This document shows, piece after piece, positions 9,581 to 18,148 of a stretch of DNA of 33,032 nt (positions within the stretch are counted from its first letter, which is position 1; every line of letters starts with the position of its first letter). Location: contig JAGRNJ010000034.1 in the NCBI GenBank assembly GCA_020440825.1, forward strand, positions 1 to 33,032. Reading direction: 5' to 3'. Position numbers and translations under genes: made by a program. The notes below the pieces were generated by a model, which saw only the letters and a list, made by a program, of their open reading frames with translations, did no database searches and was not told the DNA's origin. Source of the stretch: Leptospiraceae bacterium. GTDB lineage: Bacteria; Spirochaetota; Leptospiria; Turneriellales; Turneriellaceae.

Positions 9581-10132
9581 TCAGGCAGAACGAGCTCGAC
9601 GATATGCGGGCTTTTTTGACTCTCGCGGCGGTTTACCCGCCTTGATTCTCTCAATATCTTCAGCAAATTCCAGTTTCATATCTGGTTCAAGCTGATCGAC
9701 AAAAACTTTACCATCGAGATGATCCATCTCATGCAGGAATGCCCGTGCCAGCAGCATTTCACCCTCTACAGTTCGTTTTGTCCCATTGAGGTCCTGGTAG
9801 CCGATTTTTACCCAGCGCGGGCGCGGATGCGGAACAGACAAGCCCGGCACAGAAAGGCAGCCTTCTTCGCCCTCTTGCATTTCTTCTGAAACTTCGAGCA
9901 CTTCGGGATTTATGAATACACCTTTTATGAACCCTTGATCTTCGAGATCAATTACCAATAACCGCTGTAAAACACCAATTTGAACTGCAGCAAGACCGAC
10001 TCCCGATGCTTCATACATTGTTTCAAACATATCCCGGGCTAAGCCCCTCAGTTTTCGGTCAAATTTTGCAACCGGCTCTGCCTTCTGGTATAAAACGGGA
10101 TCAGGTATGGTTAAGATTTTGCGCACGGCCAT
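9581..10132 (-). CDS. def: Peptide deformylase
   Basis: This enzyme removes the formyl group from the N-terminal Met of new proteins in the cytoplasm. The three metal and active-site motifs are present: GVGLAAVQIG, EGCLSVPG and HEMDHLDG, giving the Cys and two His metal ligands and the catalytic Glu. Motif 1 has Val where many family members have Pro; an aliphatic residue here is also found in some deformylases, so activity is expected. The ATG at 10132 (183 residues, starting MAVRKILTIPDPVL) gives the standard N terminus; an upstream TTG at 10168 adds 12 residues with no family counterpart. It is the last gene of the operon that starts with the M23 peptidase, 50 bases after the upstream methyltransferase gene. 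Confidence 0.95.
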   Translation of the reverse strand: MAVRKILTIPDPVLYQKAEPVAKFDRKLRGLARDMFETMYEASGVGLAAVQIGVLQRLLVIDLEDQGFIKGVFINPEVLEVSEEMQEGEEGCLSVPGLSVPHPRPRWVKIGYQDLNGTKRTVEGEMLLARAFLHEMDHLDGKVFVDQLEPDMKLEFAEDIERIKAGKPPRESKKPAYRRARSA

Positions 10133-10182
10133 TTGTGTAAATAAACAAACAAAGAAACCTGTCGGCAAGCGTTTTCAAATAA

Positions 10183-11100
10183 TTATTTGAACGCATACAA
10201 TACCCAGCTTGATGTAGCAGGCCGGCGCTCAACAATATTCTGCGAACGCCAGTGATATGCGGCAATCTTAATCATTTTGAAAAGATTGAGAAACTTGAAG
10301 CCATAACCCGCTTTTTTGAGTTTGGCTGAAAGCGGAAAATCTACCGGAATAAATTCGCGGAACTCGCGAAAACCAATATCTTTCAAGAGGGAGGTCAATC
10401 CGCCTGATGAATAACAAACCAGATGGCCAGGCAAAAGATAATGATAGTTCAATTGCTCTTTTATAGCCTGCCAGCCGGAAAAGTTGGCGGTCTGAATGAG
10501 CAGCAGGCCTCCCGGTTTCAACAGCCTGTAAGCACTTTCAAAATTTGCGCGCGGATTATGCAGATGCTCGGCTACCTCGACAAGTGTGATAACTTCAAAA
10601 GTCTCATTAGCGAATAGAGGCAATCGTGGTAGATGCCACAGAGAACCTCGGTGCAGGCCTAAAAAAGCGGGATTCTTCTGTTTTGCGATCCATTCATTGC
10701 CGGCTGTAATCGAGTAACGACTGACGTCAAGACCGGCTGCCTGCATAAATTCATTCGCACTGCGCACAAAACTGCCAAAAGCACAACCGACATCGAGCAG
10801 TTTAAGTGATGAAGACTCAACCATATGCCCCCGCATGAGGCTGAGCATTCGTAAAATAGTCTGCAGTCGAGCACGGTGAACAATTCTATCGGCCGGATAG
10901 CTTTTTCTGCCATCATGATACGCAAAGGAAGCATTGCCCGAATAATAATCTTCATTGTAGTAATCATCGGGATCAGGAGCCGTTTCACGCTGAAAGACAG
11001 ATTCACAGTGCAGGCATTTCTGATAAAATAAGGCCGGCTTGAATCGTTCGACCTTGCCATAAAATTCTGTTTTATGGGAATCACAAACCGGACAAATCAT
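10183..11100 (-). CDS. SAM-dependent methyltransferase with N-terminal zinc-ribbon motif
   Basis: This 305-residue protein has a CPVC...CLHC pair in the first 35 residues, consistent with a small zinc knuckle, followed by a class I methyltransferase domain. The S-adenosylmethionine site is at about 98-108 (LLDVGCAFGSF), with the acidic residue after the second strand (AAGLDVSRYS) and a post-motif VEVAEHLHNP. LLKPGGLLLIQT is the usual strand 5 region. This architecture is common in genes for sugar or polysaccharide modification. Its ATG overlaps the stop of the next methyltransferase by four bases (ATGA). With the glycosyltransferase upstream, a role in modifying a surface glycan or lipid is likely, but the acceptor is not identifiable. 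Confidence 0.75.
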   Translation of the reverse strand: MICPVCDSHKTEFYGKVERFKPALFYQKCLHCESVFQRETAPDPDDYYNEDYYSGNASFAYHDGRKSYPADRIVHRARLQTILRMLSLMRGHMVESSSLKLLDVGCAFGSFVRSANEFMQAAGLDVSRYSITAGNEWIAKQKNPAFLGLHRGSLWHLPRLPLFANETFEVITLVEVAEHLHNPRANFESAYRLLKPGGLLLIQTANFSGWQAIKEQLNYHYLLPGHLVCYSSGGLTSLLKDIGFREFREFIPVDFPLSAKLKKAGYGFKFLNLFKMIKIAAYHWRSQNIVERRPATSSWVLYAFK

Positions 11101-11738
11101 AATGGTTTCTCGGCTGCCACCATAGTGTGAGCAATAACAGATTTTTCACCCAAAGGGCGCCTTAGCAGAAATCCGGTTTGCAGATTGGTAAAGTCAGAAA
11201 ATTCAGTTTCTACCTCTTTGCCTGAGGCGAGAATCGCGAAGCCTCCCGCAAGGTCTCCATTCTCGGCAAACTGGCTCTGCAAATGTGTATCTGATGTATC
11301 TCTTATCGTTGCAAAAAACCTGCCCCCCGGTTTCAAAACTCTGAATATTTCGTTTATCGCATGTATACGTTCATCACTGCCAAGATAATGCAGCACTCCC
11401 CAGCATAATATAAAATCAAAATACTGCGAAACGAATGGCAGAGAATGAGCTGAACAGCAGATAGCACGATCGAAACCGAGCAATGCGTTTTGTGAAAAAT
11501 CACAAGCTATCGTACCGGGGATATTCTCTCTTAAGAACTTCAGATTTCGACCCGACCCGCTGCCTAGATCGAGACATTTTATCTTAGAGATATCCTGCTT
11601 TCGCTGCCAGTGTCGAATATAGCGAACCACATTCTCATCGGGATAACTCTGGCGGGAAACAGAGTCATTATAATGGTTGTCCCAGACCTGACGGTTGTCC
11701 AGTTTATTGCCCCCTGCGGATGACTTCTTTTGCTTCAC
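11097..11738 (-). CDS. Class I SAM-dependent methyltransferase
   Basis: The 213-residue protein is a compact methyltransferase: WDNHYNDSV near the N terminus, the cofactor-binding CLDLGSGSGRNLKFL at about 55-69, FDFILCWGVLHYLG for motif 3, and FRVLKPGGRFFATIRD. The start is a GTG lying 35 bases inside the glycosyltransferase gene; no strong ribosome site precedes it, so translation probably depends on coupling to the upstream gene. The stop overlaps the following methyltransferase gene by four bases. The N-terminal 15 residues are Lys/Ser rich and the true start could lie slightly downstream. Acceptor unknown; the context suggests a glycan or lipid. Confidence 0.75.
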   Translation of the reverse strand: MKQKKSSAGGNKLDNRQVWDNHYNDSVSRQSYPDENVVRYIRHWQRKQDISKIKCLDLGSGSGRNLKFLRENIPGTIACDFSQNALLGFDRAICCSAHSLPFVSQYFDFILCWGVLHYLGSDERIHAINEIFRVLKPGGRFFATIRDTSDTHLQSQFAENGDLAGGFAILASGKEVETEFSDFTNLQTGFLLRRPLGEKSVIAHTMVAAEKPL

Positions 11739-12567
11739 GCTGCAGTATATACAGGCGGGAATATTTACACCAGGTGGCAGTCATCGAGAGACCGGTAAGA
11801 ATAAGACCCGCAACCCCGTCGAGCCATGCCAACTCAAAAACCATTTTTCGAATACCCACCCATAACGATCTGCCGATAATCGTAAATGGCCCGGAGGTTC
11901 GGCCTTTGGCAAATGCCTCACGCGCTGCAAGTTCAGAAAACTTATCAATTGTTTTAAGGTGATCTGTAATTGAATCAAATGAATAGTGAATGATATCACC
12001 GGCTGCTGGTTTCACCACCGCACCATGCACATCGACAGTTTCATGAATCAGTGATCCGGCCCAGTGACAGGTATCTTTTGCGAATAAACGTATTTTTTTA
12101 TCAGGATACCAGCCAGAATGCTGTATAAACTGAAAAATATAAAAGGTTAAGCGTGAAAACTCGAAGGCCTTTATCGCACTATTCTGCTGAATCTGCGATG
12201 GGAATTCATTGAGAATCCAGTTTTGAGATTCTTCTGAGAGCCTCTCATCACAATCTAATGATAAAACCCAGTTATTTTTTGCTTTCTCAAGAGCATAGTT
12301 TTTCTGTTCAATATAATTATTGAATTTTTTGTAAAAAATACGCGCCTTATATTTTTTTACGATCTGTAATGTTTTATCAGTACTGCCACTATCAATAAAG
12401 ACGATCTCGCTGGCAATCTGCTGAACACTCTTGAGACAGTCTTCGACCTTCTTCTCTTCGTTCATACCGATAATGCAGACTGAAATCGGCGGCCCCGCAT
12501 TTTGCGCTGCATTTTTTTTCTGTGCAACAGAATTCAATTGATTTTTTTTTGCAGAAATTTTTGCCAT
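11704..12567 (-). CDS. Family 2 glycosyltransferase, WaaE/KdtX-like
   Basis: A GT-A fold glycosyltransferase of 287 residues. It has ISVCIIGMNEEKKVEDCLKS at 28-47, VFIDSGSTDKT at 56-66 and the acidic LSLDCDERL at 102-110, which together are typical of the WaaE/KdtX group that adds a hexose to the lipopolysaccharide inner core. A later HWAGSLIHETVDV segment and a hydrophobic C-terminal stretch (AGLILTGLSMTATW) also fit that group. The first 27 residues are an Asn/Lys/Ala-rich extension not needed for the fold. It starts one base inside the end of the M23 peptidase gene (TAATG). It acts at the cytoplasmic face of the inner membrane; sugar and acceptor are inferred from family only. Confidence 0.8.
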   Translation of the reverse strand: MAKISAKKNQLNSVAQKKNAAQNAGPPISVCIIGMNEEKKVEDCLKSVQQIASEIVFIDSGSTDKTLQIVKKYKARIFYKKFNNYIEQKNYALEKAKNNWVLSLDCDERLSEESQNWILNEFPSQIQQNSAIKAFEFSRLTFYIFQFIQHSGWYPDKKIRLFAKDTCHWAGSLIHETVDVHGAVVKPAAGDIIHYSFDSITDHLKTIDKFSELAAREAFAKGRTSGPFTIIGRSLWVGIRKMVFELAWLDGVAGLILTGLSMTATWCKYSRLYILQREAKEVIRRGQ

Positions 12568-13622
12568 TAGCCTGAAGTCAAATACGGCAGCGGATCAATT
12601 GGGCGGTCATAAATTCTGATTTCATAATGCAAATGAGGGCCGGTAACCCGGCCTGTTGCCCCCACCCTGCCGATCAGCTGGCCCTTTTTTACTGGCTGGC
12701 CACTGCGCACATACAATGCACTCATGTGTGCATATAGAGTTACAAACCCATAACGGTGCTGTAATTTGGCCGCTGTACCATAACCCCCGAAATACCCGCT
12801 CGAAACAACCATACCGTCTGCGGCAGCGTAAATAGGCGTGCCAACTTCATCGGCCAGATCTATACCCGAATGAAAGTCCCGCGCATAACCAAACGGAGAT
12901 AATCTCGGGCCATAGAAAGAAGTAAAATGCCCGCCTCCCATTGGCCAGAAGTAAGGCAGGCTGTCTTGAACATTCTGTCTTTCTTTCAAGAAATTATGCA
13001 GCTCGTTGGCCATTGCGATATTCTGCAAAAGCTCGAGATGAAGTTTTTTAAAGTTAATGACCATGTCACCATATTTCAGGCTTTCTGCATCGGCCGATGA
13101 AAGCGTCTGGCCCAAAGAATTCAAAACCTGCAAAGTCGAGTTTTCAGAGTTTTCAGTCAAATTGACTTTGTTTTTCAATTCAGCGTCCAGAATTTCGAGA
13201 TTCAGTTTTTCAACAGCTCGATTGTACTGTTCATCATCTTTGAACAAACGCTTATCAATCTGGTTTTCAAGCTCCGCCTCGCTCATCAGAGCCGACAAAT
13301 AATCTTTTACCTGAACCTGCCGCGCCCACATGGCATGGTAGCCATTGACATACTGTTCCCGTTCGTTGTAGACAGCACGGTTGACATCATATAATTCTGT
13401 GACTTCACCTTTCATGCTCTGCTGCAACTGGCTGGCAAGTGCAGATGAACCAACGACAATTGCAAAAGCCACAAAGCTGATAAAGATATTGAACTTCGTT
13501 AATTGAACATTGAAGATGGTTGCTTTATTGTGGGGAATAATCATGAACGTAAGACGTTCATTGCCCTTTTTTCTGATTTTCTTCACAAACTGTTTCCAGT
13601 CTTCCCGGATTTTAGCCTGCAT
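12567..13622 (-). CDS. Membrane-anchored M23 (LytM-type) peptidase
   Basis: This 351-residue protein has a short basic cytoplasmic start, one membrane helix at about 44-63 (FNIFISFVAFAIVVGSSAL), a coiled-coil stretch at roughly 65-215, and an M23 peptidase domain at about 228-345. The zinc ligands are all visible (H251 and D255 in HSGID, H332 in HLHYE), as is the active-site His in LYAHM (H299), so it should be an active peptidoglycan endopeptidase rather than a catalytically dead EnvC/NlpD-type activator. It acts in the periplasm on peptidoglycan cross-links. It is the first gene of the operon through def, divergent from msrA, and the ATG at 13622 is the only sensible start. Confidence 0.9.
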   Translation of the reverse strand: MQAKIREDWKQFVKKIRKKGNERLTFMIIPHNKATIFNVQLTKFNIFISFVAFAIVVGSSALASQLQQSMKGEVTELYDVNRAVYNEREQYVNGYHAMWARQVQVKDYLSALMSEAELENQIDKRLFKDDEQYNRAVEKLNLEILDAELKNKVNLTENSENSTLQVLNSLGQTLSSADAESLKYGDMVINFKKLHLELLQNIAMANELHNFLKERQNVQDSLPYFWPMGGGHFTSFYGPRLSPFGYARDFHSGIDLADEVGTPIYAAADGMVVSSGYFGGYGTAAKLQHRYGFVTLYAHMSALYVRSGQPVKKGQLIGRVGATGRVTGPHLHYEIRIYDRPIDPLPYLTSG

Positions 13623-13735
13623 TAACTAAAATCATGGTTGCTGAACAAGCGTCAAGCCCTATTCAAAGCAATCTATAACATGATCAACAAGCAAAAATTC
13701 TGTAATCATCTGTTATTATAGCCGACCAACTTTTT

Positions 13736-14404
13736 ATGATGCAACTTTACACAGAAAACAACTCTAAGCAAGGTACGGTCTGGAAAAAAGCGATGGTATT
13801 ACTGGCCGGCTTGACTTTTTTGTCTTGTTCTCCCGATAAAATTATGGCAGAAACAAAAGCATATTCTTATAATCAAAACTCAAAAGGTGTGGCAATCTTC
13901 GCAGGTGGCTGCTTCTGGTGCATGGAACAGCCCCTTGAATCAGTTCCCGGAATCAAAGCTGTCTATTCGGGCTACTGTGGCGGCAAAGAAAGGTCTCCGG
14001 CCTATAAACAGGTCGCTTCGGGAATGACCTCTCATGTTGAGTCAGTTTTAGTTGAGTTTGACGAAACTAAGATCACCTATGAACAACTGCTGCAGCACTT
14101 TTGGCAGAATATTAACCCGGTGCAGAGAAATGGCCAATTCTATGATATTGGCCCGCATTACCGCACTGTAATATTCTATATTAATCAGGAACAGAAAGAA
14201 ATAGCCCAAAAATCAAAAGCTGCCCTGCAGAAAAGCGGAAAGTTCAATAAACCCATTGCAACTGAAATTCTGCCTGCGACAGAATTCTGGCTGGCAGAAG
14301 ATTATCATCAGGACTATTATAAAAAAGAGCCAGAAGCGTATTATCGTTATAAAAATGGCAGTGGACGGGCACAATATTTGAAAGAAACCTGGGGAAAAAA
14401 CTGA
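13736..14404 (+). CDS. msrA: Peptide methionine sulfoxide reductase A, probable lipoprotein
   Basis: MsrA reduces the S form of methionine sulfoxide in oxidised proteins. The catalytic GCFWC is at 58-62 (C59 nucleophile), and the rest of the family pattern follows: GVAIFAGG, GYCGGKERSPAY, YEQLLQHFWQNINPVQ, GPHYRTVIFY and LAEDYHQDYY. Ahead of the domain is a signal sequence with a Lys pair, the hydrophobic stretch MVLLAGLTFLS and a Cys at 31, which reads as a relaxed lipobox (FLS-C). The enzyme is therefore probably anchored in the envelope. The start is ATGATG at 13736; a TATTAT -10-like box at 13714-13719 would give a very short leader, which would explain the lack of a ribosome site. Lipidation is a prediction from sequence. 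Confidence 0.93.
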   Translation: MMQLYTENNSKQGTVWKKAMVLLAGLTFLSCSPDKIMAETKAYSYNQNSKGVAIFAGGCFWCMEQPLESVPGIKAVYSGYCGGKERSPAYKQVASGMTSHVESVLVEFDETKITYEQLLQHFWQNINPVQRNGQFYDIGPHYRTVIFYINQEQKEIAQKSKAALQKSGKFNKPIATEILPATEFWLAEDYHQDYYKKEPEAYYRYKNGSGRAQYLKETWGKN

Positions 14405-14457
14405 TTTTTTTTGCAACCTTTTTAGCGAACACCGTTCAGATAGTTTAAGCAGAATGG

Positions 14458-14488
14458 TTCCCGAAATACCAAGCAAAACTTTCGGGAA
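14458..14488. promoter_or_regulatory. Inverted repeat upstream of the desaturase gene
   Basis: A perfect 9-base inverted repeat, TTCCCGAAA (14458-14466) and TTTCGGGAA (14480-14488), with a 13-base spacer lies between msrA and the desaturase gene. It is not followed by a T-run, so it is a poor terminator; it could be an operator or an mRNA hairpin. The arms are spaced 22 bases centre to centre, about two helical turns. Confidence 0.4.
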
Positions 14489-14529
14489 ACAATCTGGAAA
14501 CTGCCTTAGCAGACACTAAAGAGGAAACA

Positions 14530-15330
14530 ATGACAACAATTTTAGTATTTTTTGCCGCACACTGGTTTCTTTCGGCCTTTGTGCAATCCTTTTTTCTACA
14601 TCGATATGCTTCACACGGTCAATTTAAGCTTTCACCTTTCTGGGAGAAGTTTTTCTATATATTGACATTTGTAGCCCAGGGGCCATCGTTCTTGAACCCT
14701 CGTGCATATGCCATTTTACATAAAATGCATCATGCTTACAGTGATGATGAAAAAGACCCTCATTCGCCCCATCAATCGACCAATATTTTTAAGATGATGT
14801 GGAAAACAGCGGTCATCTATGATGATATTTTGAAAGATCGGGTTAAACCAGAGCCGCGCTTTGACAAAGAATACCCGGTTTTCCCGACGATCGATCGTTT
14901 TTCATCAACCTGGGTATCTCGTCTGACTTTAGGTGCTTTAATCACATTCGTGTATTTTGCATTTGTACCGATGGATGCCCTGTGGCTGTATGCACTGCTT
15001 CCACTACAGTGGATCATGGGACCAATTCACGGAGCGATGGTAAACTGGGGTGGCCACAAATATGGTTACAGAAATTACAAACACATTCGCGATGAATCAA
15101 AAAATACTCTGCCAATAGACTTCTTAATCGGCGGAGAGCTGTACCAGAACAATCATCATGCAGCACAAAATTCACCCAACTTCGCCCGCAAATGGTGGGA
15201 GATTGATACCACCTATGCAGTTATGCGGGTATTGAATTTTGCAGGCATTATTGAATTGAAACAGAGGAAACCAAGTCTGGCAAGAACAAAATCAGTTGCT
15301 CGCACTGGCGAACTGGCAAAGGCAGCCTGA
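14530..15330 (+). CDS. Acyl-CoA/acyl-lipid desaturase (delta-9 type)
   Basis: A membrane di-iron fatty-acid desaturase of 266 residues. The three His boxes that bind iron are present: HRYASH at 24-29, HKMHH at 64-68 and QNNHH at 206-210, with extra His at 167 and 176 in the region that usually adds ligands. Two hydrophobic pairs (about 3-23 and 40-60, then 133-165) give the usual four-helix membrane topology. It would introduce a double bond in saturated acyl chains, adjusting membrane fluidity. The ATG at 14530 has a good ribosome site (AAGAGGAAA). It lies 125 bases after msrA behind an inverted repeat, so it may have its own promoter. Regioselectivity cannot be read from sequence. Confidence 0.88.
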   Translation: MTTILVFFAAHWFLSAFVQSFFLHRYASHGQFKLSPFWEKFFYILTFVAQGPSFLNPRAYAILHKMHHAYSDDEKDPHSPHQSTNIFKMMWKTAVIYDDILKDRVKPEPRFDKEYPVFPTIDRFSSTWVSRLTLGALITFVYFAFVPMDALWLYALLPLQWIMGPIHGAMVNWGGHKYGYRNYKHIRDESKNTLPIDFLIGGELYQNNHHAAQNSPNFARKWWEIDTTYAVMRVLNFAGIIELKQRKPSLARTKSVARTGELAKAA

Positions 15331-15350
15331 TTTCAAAGATTCCATTTCTC

Positions 15351-15378
15351 AAAAAAAAAGCGGCCACCCTGGCCGCTT
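15351..15378 (-). terminator. Rho-independent terminator for the gltX-to-antiporter operon
   Basis: On the minus strand a 9-base-pair GC-rich hairpin (AAGCGGCCA 15358-15366, loop of three, TGGCCGCTT 15370-15378) is followed by an uninterrupted run of U residues (A9 at 15351-15359 on the plus strand). It sits 14 bases after the antiporter stop. The plus-strand reading lacks a T-tract, so it is mainly a minus-strand terminator, though the hairpin may also hinder read-through from the desaturase gene. Confidence 0.92.
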
Positions 15379-15391
15379 GATTTCAAAATCT

Positions 15392-17404
15392 TTACTTCAG
15401 CCCCTGAGTTTCAGGATAAATAATAATAAAACTGAACTCTCTGAAATAGCGGCTCAAAAAACGAGGCATCTGGCCGAACTCGCGGGAATGACTTACCGAA
15501 TACGGCCGGGGATGTATCAAAACAAATAAATCATCTGACTTGAGATCAAGACTCAGGCGCAGAAAGTCATCCCATTCAGAATACGTTGCGTATGCAATCG
15601 CTCCCGAAAATTCTGCTTCTGCATTAGACTTCTCAAGAGTCTCTACCGAAGTTTCATGCACTATGAATCGTAAAGAACAGTCGAGCTGGCCAGCCAGCGC
15701 ACGCACTGTAGATAACCAGTGACCAAAGCCTTCTTCAAGTTCGGCATACTGGGGTAACGCTATCACAACCCGGTTCATAGTATTGAGCGGATGCATGACC
15801 TTGCATACCATTACCATTTGCGCGAGGTGATGCAACAGGTTATCAAGTACAGTACCAAACATTTTATCCCGGGCGGTTATTTTGGCATTCCAGCCAATTA
15901 CAACTTCGCTGATCAATAACTCACGGGCACTGCGCTGTATGCCGCCGGGAATGTTAAGATCAATACGAGAGACGACTTCTATTCCTGAATCTTTATCTAT
16001 CGCATGATGTACTGCTTTTTCAACCATCTTGCGGGCTTCTGTAATTCCCTGATTCTGATGGCTTTCGTCAGCAACAATTGTCAGAGCAAAAATCGGCTCC
16101 GGATTATTTTTTTCCTGAATGAGCTGCGCCAACTCGAGCAAATGCTCTACACTTTCAGGGTTGCCGATCGGTACCATAACCCGTTGTAATTTCTTGGTCT
16201 GTTTTTTGGGTCTGCGTTCATCTTCGGCAACCATGCGCTTGCCTGAATATTCAGCCACGAGAGAACTCAACAAAGATGAAAAAACAATCAGAAAGATGGT
16301 AACATTGAGAATAGTCTGGTCAAACAGCTCAATGCGCATACCGACAGTTACAACCACCAGAGCGGCTGCTGCCCGGGTATTAGACAGTGCAAACATAACA
16401 TTACGAATGCTGGCAGAATAGCCCATGATTTTCTGGTAAAAATAGGCTGCCACAAATTTACTGAAGATGGCAGCGACCGTAACGATAAGAGCAATACCTG
16501 CAACTTCATAAGATTCTATAAAAGCAGACGGGTCGGCCAGCATTCCGGTAGAGATTAAGAAGAATGGTATGAAAATAAAATTACCGGTAAAATCAAGCCG
16601 GCCCTTCAAAGTTGAAGTTTCTGGAATAAGGGGATTCAAAGCCAGACCGGCAAGCAAGGCACCGATGATCGGCTCAATGCCCAACAGTTCGGCCAGCGAT
16701 GAGGCACCAAAAATCAACAGCAGGGTAAACAGAAAACGGGCACCGCCTTCACTGTACACATTTCTGAAGAAAAGTCGCGCCAGCCGCGGGAAAACCCACA
16801 TCACCACAAACGCCAGCAGTGTAATCCCTCCGCCCAGGCGCAACCACACCCAGTAATTGTCGAGAGTGCCTGCTTTCTGATAGTCGACAATGAGGGCCAG
16901 AACAAGCAATGAACCAATCTCTGCGACCAGAGTGCCCCCTACAGAAATCGTGACAGGCTCTGTCTTGGCGAGCCCCAAACGGCTGATAATGGGATAGACA
17001 AGCATAGTATGGGAACCGAATACACTGCCCAGTAGAATCGATGCCGGCATACTGAGATTCATCAGGTATAACGAGACAAGAGTGCCAAGCAGCATGGGAA
17101 TCAGAAATGTAGCCGCACCATACACCAGAGAGCGCAGCCGGTTCTTTCGGAATTCAAAAATATCAACTTCGAGTCCTGCGAGAAACATAATATAGACCAG
17201 ACCAACTGAGCCGAGAAGCTGCATCGACTGGTCCCGGGCCAGAATATTGAAGCCATTGGGCCCTGCGAGAATACCGGCCAAAATCAGGCCCAGCATGCCC
17301 GGTATCCGTATTCTGTTGAACAGAGCAGGTAGAGCAAAAATAACGAGCAAAATAAAGGTAAAGATGAGTACCGGGTTATCAAGAGGCAGGGAAAAATGAT
17401 GCAT
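15392..17404 (-). CDS. Kef/CPA2-type cation:proton antiporter with C-terminal USP-like domain
   Basis: The protein has about 670 residues from the ATG at 17404. The first 390 form a CPA2 membrane domain of about 12-13 helices, with landmarks GLILAGILAGPNGF, MFLAGLEVDIFEFRK, FGSHTMLVYPIISRLG and GALLAGLALNPLIP. The remaining part is soluble and has a universal stress protein-like alternating fold (VMVPIGNPESVEHLLELAQ) instead of the TrkA-N NAD-binding domain seen in KefB/KefC. It would exchange Na+ or K+ for protons at the inner membrane. A TTG at 17437 could extend it by 11 residues (including a Cys and His) that have no membrane or domain pattern, so the ATG is preferred. It is the last gene of the gltX operon, 63 bases after trmB. 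Confidence 0.87.
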   Translation of the reverse strand: MHHFSLPLDNPVLIFTFILLVIFALPALFNRIRIPGMLGLILAGILAGPNGFNILARDQSMQLLGSVGLVYIMFLAGLEVDIFEFRKNRLRSLVYGAATFLIPMLLGTLVSLYLMNLSMPASILLGSVFGSHTMLVYPIISRLGLAKTEPVTISVGGTLVAEIGSLLVLALIVDYQKAGTLDNYWVWLRLGGGITLLAFVVMWVFPRLARLFFRNVYSEGGARFLFTLLLIFGASSLAELLGIEPIIGALLAGLALNPLIPETSTLKGRLDFTGNFIFIPFFLISTGMLADPSAFIESYEVAGIALIVTVAAIFSKFVAAYFYQKIMGYSASIRNVMFALSNTRAAAALVVVTVGMRIELFDQTILNVTIFLIVFSSLLSSLVAEYSGKRMVAEDERRPKKQTKKLQRVMVPIGNPESVEHLLELAQLIQEKNNPEPIFALTIVADESHQNQGITEARKMVEKAVHHAIDKDSGIEVVSRIDLNIPGGIQRSARELLISEVVIGWNAKITARDKMFGTVLDNLLHHLAQMVMVCKVMHPLNTMNRVVIALPQYAELEEGFGHWLSTVRALAGQLDCSLRFIVHETSVETLEKSNAEAEFSGAIAYATYSEWDDFLRLSLDLKSDDLFVLIHPRPYSVSHSREFGQMPRFLSRYFREFSFIIIYPETQGLK

Positions 17405-17467
17405 ATGGCATGCTATTCTAACCCCAAACTCTGTCAATCGTTATGAGATTTGAGAATCAAAAATCTG

Positions 17468-18148
17468 TCATTTTATACAGTTCGCCTGAATAAAGTAGGT
17501 AAAAAAGCCCAGCTCTTGCTGCAATTGCTGAAAAAAGCTGCGCGGACGCCCTTCTATCTGGGGCAATAGAACCCCATCACCATGGATATTCTGCCAGCCC
17601 GGGGTAGATGCGATTGAATGAACTACTTCATTGGCATATTCAAAAGAATCAGAACCGAACTCGAGGCGGCAGTTCGCCCGGCAGATGGAATGCAATTTCT
17701 GCAAAAAAGCTTCTCCCATGAATCGATGCTTATGGTGTTTCGCCTTCGGCCAGGGATCGGGAAAATTGACCGTCACAAAATCAAATGTATTGTCTATGAA
17801 CAACTGCTCAAAAAACCATTCGACATCGAGAATGAGATACCGGATATTTTTTAAACCTGCCGCTCTGCTTTCTTTGATTGTCGAAAACACCCGTTTTCTT
17901 TTTTTTTCAACTGCAATTGTCAACACATCCGGGTGCTGTGCAGCCCATTCTCTGGAATATTCACCCCAGCCACAGCCAAGTTCAAGATGAAATCGCTGAA
18001 ATTCAGGAAACATTTTCGGCAGATTCCAGGGAAGCTGAGGCAGAAAAAAATCAAGCGAGTAATCAGCATCGCCAATATTCTTTTTTTCGAGAATTTTAGA
18101 AAGTTTTTCTCTGAGAGAATCATCCCTCGCCGCAACTGAAAGACTCAC
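17468..18148 (-). CDS. trmB: tRNA (guanine-N7)-methyltransferase
   Basis: TrmB makes 7-methylguanosine at position 46 of tRNA. The 226-residue protein shows the cofactor site HLELGCGWGEYS at about 53-64, the acidic AVEKKRKRVF, and the family signature NFPDPWPKAKHHKHRF near 129-144, followed by the LEFGSDSFEYANEV substrate region. The start is a GTG that overlaps the stop of the ATPase gene in GTGA, so it is translated by coupling. The N terminus begins MSLSVAARDD, without a targeting signal. Neighbouring gltX makes this a partly tRNA-related operon. Confidence 0.93.
   Translation of the reverse strand: MSLSVAARDDSLREKLSKILEKKNIGDADYSLDFFLPQLPWNLPKMFPEFQRFHLELGCGWGEYSREWAAQHPDVLTIAVEKKRKRVFSTIKESRAAGLKNIRYLILDVEWFFEQLFIDNTFDFVTVNFPDPWPKAKHHKHRFMGEAFLQKLHSICRANCRLEFGSDSFEYANEVVHSIASTPGWQNIHGDGVLLPQIEGRPRSFFQQLQQELGFFTYFIQANCIK

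Noticed and set aside
9581-10132. Deformylase motif 1 Val as a sign of an inactive enzyme
   Set aside because: Cys, both His and Glu are all present, and an aliphatic residue at this place occurs in other deformylases.
14405-14420. T8 run after msrA as a terminator
   Set aside because: Only a weak A/T stem precedes it; no GC-rich hairpin can be formed.
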